64,000 bases of DNA from Iodidimonas sp. SYSU 1G8 (GTDB lineage: Bacteria; Pseudomonadota; Alphaproteobacteria; SMXS01). The DNA is taken from positions 1,054,001-1,118,000 of the forward strand of contig NZ_JBBYXJ010000002.1 of assembly GCF_039655775.1 (NCBI RefSeq). The letters are read 5' to 3'. A program made the position numbers and the translations under genes. Shown here one piece after another: positions 60,784-64,000 of this stretch. The notes below the pieces were generated by a model. That model saw nothing but the letters and a program-made list of their open reading frames with translations, was not told the DNA's origin and did no database searches. Position 1 is the first letter of the stretch. Every line of letters starts with the position of its first letter.

Positions 60784-62034
60784 ATGTCGTCAGGTAAGGG
60801 CGGTCTGGTTGCTGCACTCGATATCGGGTCCACGAAGGTCTGTTGCTTCATCGCGCGGATCGACGATGACGGCCGCATCAAGGTCGAGGGTATCGGTCAC
60901 CAGGTGTCCGAGGGCATGCGTTGCGGAGCGGTCGTCGATATCGACGCCGTCGAATCGTCGGTACGCGCCGCCGCCGACGCGGCCGAGCGCATGGCCGGCG
61001 AAACCATCCGCCGAGCCTTCATTAACGTCTCCAGCGGCTTTCCCAACTCCGAGGCGATCCATGTGGAAGTCAAGATCGCGGGCCATCAGGTCGGCGAGAA
61101 TGACATTCGCCATGCGCTGGACGAGGCCCGCCGCAAGGCCGAACTGCTGGAACGCGAGGTCCTGCACACCATTCCGGTGACCTACTCCATCGATGGCTCG
61201 CGCGGTATCCGTGACCCCCGCGGCATGTATGGCGACCGGCTCGGCGTCGATATCCATGTCGTGACCGCCGCGACCGGCCCGCTGCGCAACCTTCAGCTGT
61301 GCATGGAACGGGGTCATCTTGGCATTGCCGGTCTGTGCGTCTCGGCCTATGCCTCGGGCCTGTCCTGCCTGGTCGAGGACGAACGCCAGATGGGCGTGAC
61401 GCTGATCGACATGGGCGGCGGCACCACCACCATCGCCGTCTTCATGGACGACGCCCTCGTCTATACCGACGTGGTGCCGATCGGCGGTCAGCACATCACC
61501 AACGACATCGCGCGCGGCCTTTTGACGCCCATCGCCGACGCCGAGCGCCTGAAGACCCTGCATGGCAGCGCGCTGCGCGGCTCGTCGGATGATCGTGAGA
61601 TCATCACCATCGCCCAGATGGGCGAGGCCGAGCGCGATCACAGCCAGACCGTGCCCCGCTCCATGCTGACCGGTATCATCCAGCCGCGCGTCGAGGAAAT
61701 TTTCGAGGCTGTGCACGAGCGCCTCATCTCGTCCGGCTTCGATCAGGTCGCCGGCAAGCGCGTCGTCCTCACGGGCGGCGCCAGCCAGCTTCAGGGCGTG
61801 CGCGAGCTCGCCACCCGCATTCTCGATAAACAGGTCCGCTTGGGCCGTCCGCTGCGCGTGGACGGTCTTGCCGAATCAACGGTCGGACCCGCTTTTGCCA
61901 CCTGTGCAGGTCTGCTGGCCTACGCGGCACAGGGGTTTGTCCGCAAGGGCACCATGACGACCACCATGCTGGCTCCCACCGAGTCCAGAAGCACCATGGC
62001 CCGCGTAAGCCAGTGGATCCGTGAAAACTTCTAG
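60784..62034 (+). CDS. ftsA: Cell division protein FtsA
   Basis: A 416-aa actin-fold ATPase tethering FtsZ to the membrane. [17 protein letters not shown] (phosphate 1), the SHS2/1C insertion around residues 85-165, [15 protein letters not shown] (phosphate 2) and [16 protein letters not shown] (adenosine motif). The C-terminal amphipathic helix [12 protein letters not shown] is the membrane-targeting sequence. GGAGG precedes the ATG. Followed by ftsZ after 28 bp. Confidence 0.97.
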   Translation: MSSGKGGLVAALDIGSTKVCCFIARIDDDGRIKVEGIGHQVSEGMRCGAVVDIDAVESSVRAAADAAERMAGETIRRAFINVSSGFPNSEAIHVEVKIAGHQVGENDIRHALDEARRKAELLEREVLHTIPVTYSIDGSRGIRDPRGMYGDRLGVDIHVVTAATGPLRNLQLCMERGHLGIAGLCVSAYASGLSCLVEDERQMGVTLIDMGGGTTTIAVFMDDALVYTDVVPIGGQHITNDIARGLLTPIADAERLKTLHGSALRGSSDDREIITIAQMGEAERDHSQTVPRSMLTGIIQPRVEEIFEAVHERLISSGFDQVAGKRVVLTGGASQLQGVRELATRILDKQVRLGRPLRVDGLAESTVGPAFATCAGLLAYAAQGFVRKGTMTTTMLAPTESRSTMARVSQWIRENF

Positions 62035-62062
62035 CCTGGCCCCCAGCCAAAAGGAGACCGAA

Positions 62063-63652
62063 ATGCCCATTTCTCTGAGTATGCCAGCGATCACCGAGCT
62101 TAAGCCGAAGATCCTGGTTGTCGGCGTCGGCGGCGCCGGCGGCAATGCCGTCAACAACATGATCCGTTCCAAGCTGGAAGGCGTCGAGTTCATCGTCGCC
62201 AACACCGACGCGCAGGCGCTGGCCAACTCGCTCTGCGAGCGCCGCATTCAGCTCGGCGTCCAGATCACCCAGGGCCTCGGCGCGGGCGCCCGTCCCGATA
62301 TCGGGGCGGCTTCGGCGCAGGAAGCCATCGACCATATCCGCGAGCCACTCGCCGGCGCGCACATGGCGTTCATCACCGCCGGCATGGGCGGCGGCACCGG
62401 CACCGGAGCGGCGCCCGTCATCGCCAAGATGGCGCGTGACCAGGGCATCCTGACGGTCGGCGTCGTGACCAAGCCCTTCCAGTTCGAAGGCGCGCGGCGC
62501 ATGACCATCGCCGAGGAAGGCGTCGAGGAACTGCAGAAGTACGTCGATACCCTCATCATCATTCCGAACCAGAACCTGTTCCGGCTCGCCAACGAGAAGA
62601 CCACCTTCGCCGATGCCTTCAACATGGCGGACAACGTGCTTCACTCCGGCGTGCGTGGCATCACCGACCTGATGGTCATGCCCGGTCTCATCAACCTCGA
62701 CTTCGCCGACGTGCGGACCGTGATGATGGAAATGGGCAAGGCGATGATGGGCACCGGCGAGGCCGAGGGCGACAGCCGCGCCATCGAGGCCGCGGAAGCC
62801 GCTATCTCCAACCCGCTGCTGGACGAAGTGTCCATGAAGGGTGCCCATGGCGTGCTGATCAACATCACCGGCGGCCAGGACCTGACCCTGTTCGAGGTGG
62901 ACGAAGCCGCCAATCGCATCCGCAGCGAAGTGGATCCGGACGCCAACATCATCGTCGGCTCGACCTTCAGCGAGCACATGAATGGCAAGATGCGCGTTTC
63001 CGTGTTCGCCACCGGTATCGAGGCCGAAGCGGCGCGCGTGTCCAACACGGTTATGTCGTTTCCCAGCATCCCGGCGGCCCAGCCGCGCACCCTTGGCGTC
63101 GCCACCGGCGGCTACAATGGCGGCGCCGCGACGGCCATGAACCTCCAGCAGCGCCCCATGCCCACGCCCGCCATGATGGCGCAGCCGACCGCGCAGATGG
63201 CCCAGCCGGAAATCGCCGAGGAGCCGCTGACCCTCGACATGGCCGACATGGTCGAAGAGGAAGCCGCCGCCGCGCCGGCGATCACGCCGCGCCCGTCGGA
63301 CATCGTCGCGCCGACCCGCGACGCCGACTCCTTCTTCGCGCCGCCCAAGCCGATGGAGGCCGATCGTGCCACCGAGCAGGAAAGCCGCTACGTCCGTCCC
63401 GATCCGTTCGCGGAAGCGGCGATGGCCAATGGCAATCCTCCGGCGAAGCGTCCCAGCCTGTTCGAGAAGCTGACCGGTCGCGGCCCGAAGGCCGAGCCGG
63501 CTCCCGATCACGGCCGAGGCCCGCGCATGACCGCACGGGACGAGGCGCCGATGACCCTGCGCAACCCCGGCCAGCGTGCCGAAAGCGCCGGTTCCTCGGG
63601 CAGCGAGGACCAGATCGACATCCCGGCGTTCCTGCGCCGGCAGGCGAACTAA
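62063..63652 (+). CDS. ftsZ: Cell division protein FtsZ
   Basis: A 529-aa tubulin-like GTPase forming the Z ring. [16 protein letters not shown], the tubulin signature [13 protein letters not shown] and the synergy-loop residues [11 protein letters not shown] are intact. A long disordered linker (about 200 residues, from ~320), typical of Alphaproteobacteria, leads to the C-terminal peptide DIPAFLRRQ that binds FtsA and other partners. AAAAGGAG is well placed before ATG 62063. It is the last gene of the dcw cluster. Confidence 0.97.
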   Translation: MPISLSMPAITELKPKILVVGVGGAGGNAVNNMIRSKLEGVEFIVANTDAQALANSLCERRIQLGVQITQGLGAGARPDIGAASAQEAIDHIREPLAGAHMAFITAGMGGGTGTGAAPVIAKMARDQGILTVGVVTKPFQFEGARRMTIAEEGVEELQKYVDTLIIIPNQNLFRLANEKTTFADAFNMADNVLHSGVRGITDLMVMPGLINLDFADVRTVMMEMGKAMMGTGEAEGDSRAIEAAEAAISNPLLDEVSMKGAHGVLINITGGQDLTLFEVDEAANRIRSEVDPDANIIVGSTFSEHMNGKMRVSVFATGIEAEAARVSNTVMSFPSIPAAQPRTLGVATGGYNGGAATAMNLQQRPMPTPAMMAQPTAQMAQPEIAEEPLTLDMADMVEEEAAAAPAITPRPSDIVAPTRDADSFFAPPKPMEADRATEQESRYVRPDPFAEAAMANGNPPAKRPSLFEKLTGRGPKAEPAPDHGRGPRMTARDEAPMTLRNPGQRAESAGSSGSEDQIDIPAFLRRQAN

Positions 63653-63741
63653 AACGCCCTTCCGGCAAACAGGGACGTGCGGACATCGGATGGCTTGCTT
63701 ATCTACTCCTAGGCTTCTTAGAATGCGCGACCTCGCGGATT

Positions 63742-63770
63742 TTGACGGGGCCGGGTGTTCGTGCTAAGCA
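63742..63770 (+). promoter_or_regulatory. Possible promoter of the bamD-like gene
   Basis: TTGACG (63742-63747), 17 bp, TAAGCA (63765-63770), about 55 bp before the start codon. The -35 is good, the -10 moderate. It would give the lipoprotein gene expression independent of ftsZ. Confidence 0.4.
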
Positions 63771-63824
63771 GCCACCGGCGTCGGTAAGCCCATGACGTCC
63801 TTGTGAGCCTGGAAAGGTGCCTGT

Positions 63825-64000
63825 GTGACCGTTGATCGCGTTCGTCCCGGAACCCTGAAGCCCCTGTCGGTCTCCCGGGGGCTGAAGTCCGCCAGGCTGA
63901 AGATTGCTGTGGCCGCCGTAGTGCTTGCGGCGGCCATGAGCGCCTGTGGGGGCGACAAGATCGAGTACGCCGACGCGGATGTCGGCACTCTCTATAACAA
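63825..64000 (+). CDS. bamD: BamD-like outer-membrane assembly lipoprotein, 3' end beyond window
   Basis: 58 codons are visible from GTG 63825 to the window edge. A basic N terminus is followed by a hydrophobic stretch (IAVAAVVLAAAM) and a lipobox SAC-GG, then EYADADVGTLYN. The last segment is the start of the first TPR of BamD (ComL/YfiO), whose genes commonly lie near ftsZ/lpxC in Alphaproteobacteria. BamD is the essential lipoprotein partner of BamA in beta-barrel insertion. The start codon is tentative because the signal peptide has an unusually long basic prefix; GGAAAGG lies upstream. Confidence 0.72.
   Translation, partial: MTVDRVRPGTLKPLSVSRGLKSARLKIAVAAVVLAAAMSACGGDKIEYADADVGTLYN

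Overview
The window comes from a GC-rich alphaproteobacterium that is rich in TonB-dependent receptors and catabolic genes. Several signs point to Alphaproteobacteria: candidate EcfG-type (GGAAC-N16-NGTT) promoters, a GTTC-N7-GTTC LexA-type box, a type II lumazine synthase (RibH2) under an FMN riboswitch, and a complete alphaproteobacterial division/cell-wall cluster. The order cannot be fixed from sequence alone. No mobile element, CRISPR array or rRNA was seen.

Region 1 (1-15253) opens with the 3' end of a TonB receptor, a terminator and a CAT-anticodon tRNA. A catabolic gene set follows: a Rieske oxygenase and crotonase (+); an acyl-CoA ligase with two acyl-CoA dehydrogenases (-); an AraC-type activator (+); a TonB receptor with a cytochrome P450 (-); a SnoaL-like protein (+); and a second crotonase (-). 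Four of these transcription units carry the same upstream element, YTGTCG repeated at 21-22 bp and followed by TCAAGAT (degenerate at one site). The element reads toward the gene each time, and two sites end exactly 64 bp before the start codon. This looks like one AraC-controlled regulon for import and beta-oxidation-like breakdown of a hydrophobic acid or ring compound. The substrate is unknown.

Region 2 (15254-45033) is mixed. It holds trehalose synthesis (otsB, otsA) with candidate general-stress promoters, a second Rieske/SnoaL pair, and an MFS exporter with a divergent AraC regulator. Small envelope genes come next (DUF3309, MipA/OmpV, DUF445, zinc ribbon, DoxX-like). An SDR-fold protein with the hallmark residues of a halohydrin dehalogenase lies at 26287-27018. 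A minus-strand detoxification/modification set follows (GST, sulfotransferase, cupin, glyoxalase). A LacI regulator is next to a TonB receptor-phytase operon. Then come an MFE-2-like SDR, riboswitch-controlled ribH2, a TetR regulator, and a 620-aa protein in which two SnoaL/NTF2-like domains precede a C-terminal TetR domain. That last gene is downstream of a TonB receptor whose promoter region carries two tandem 13-bp palindromes. ettA and an uncharacterised gene behind a possible SOS box close the region.

Region 3 (45262-64000) is the dcw cluster, in the order mraZ-rsmH-ftsL-ftsI-murE-murF-mraY-murD-ftsW-murG-murC-murB-ddl-ftsQ-ftsA-ftsZ. Most junctions overlap by 4-13 bp. It is preceded by five CCCA (TGGG) repeats at an exact 10-bp period, matching the known form of MraZ binding sites. 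No lpxC follows ftsZ; a bamD-like lipoprotein gene begins at 63825 and runs off the window.
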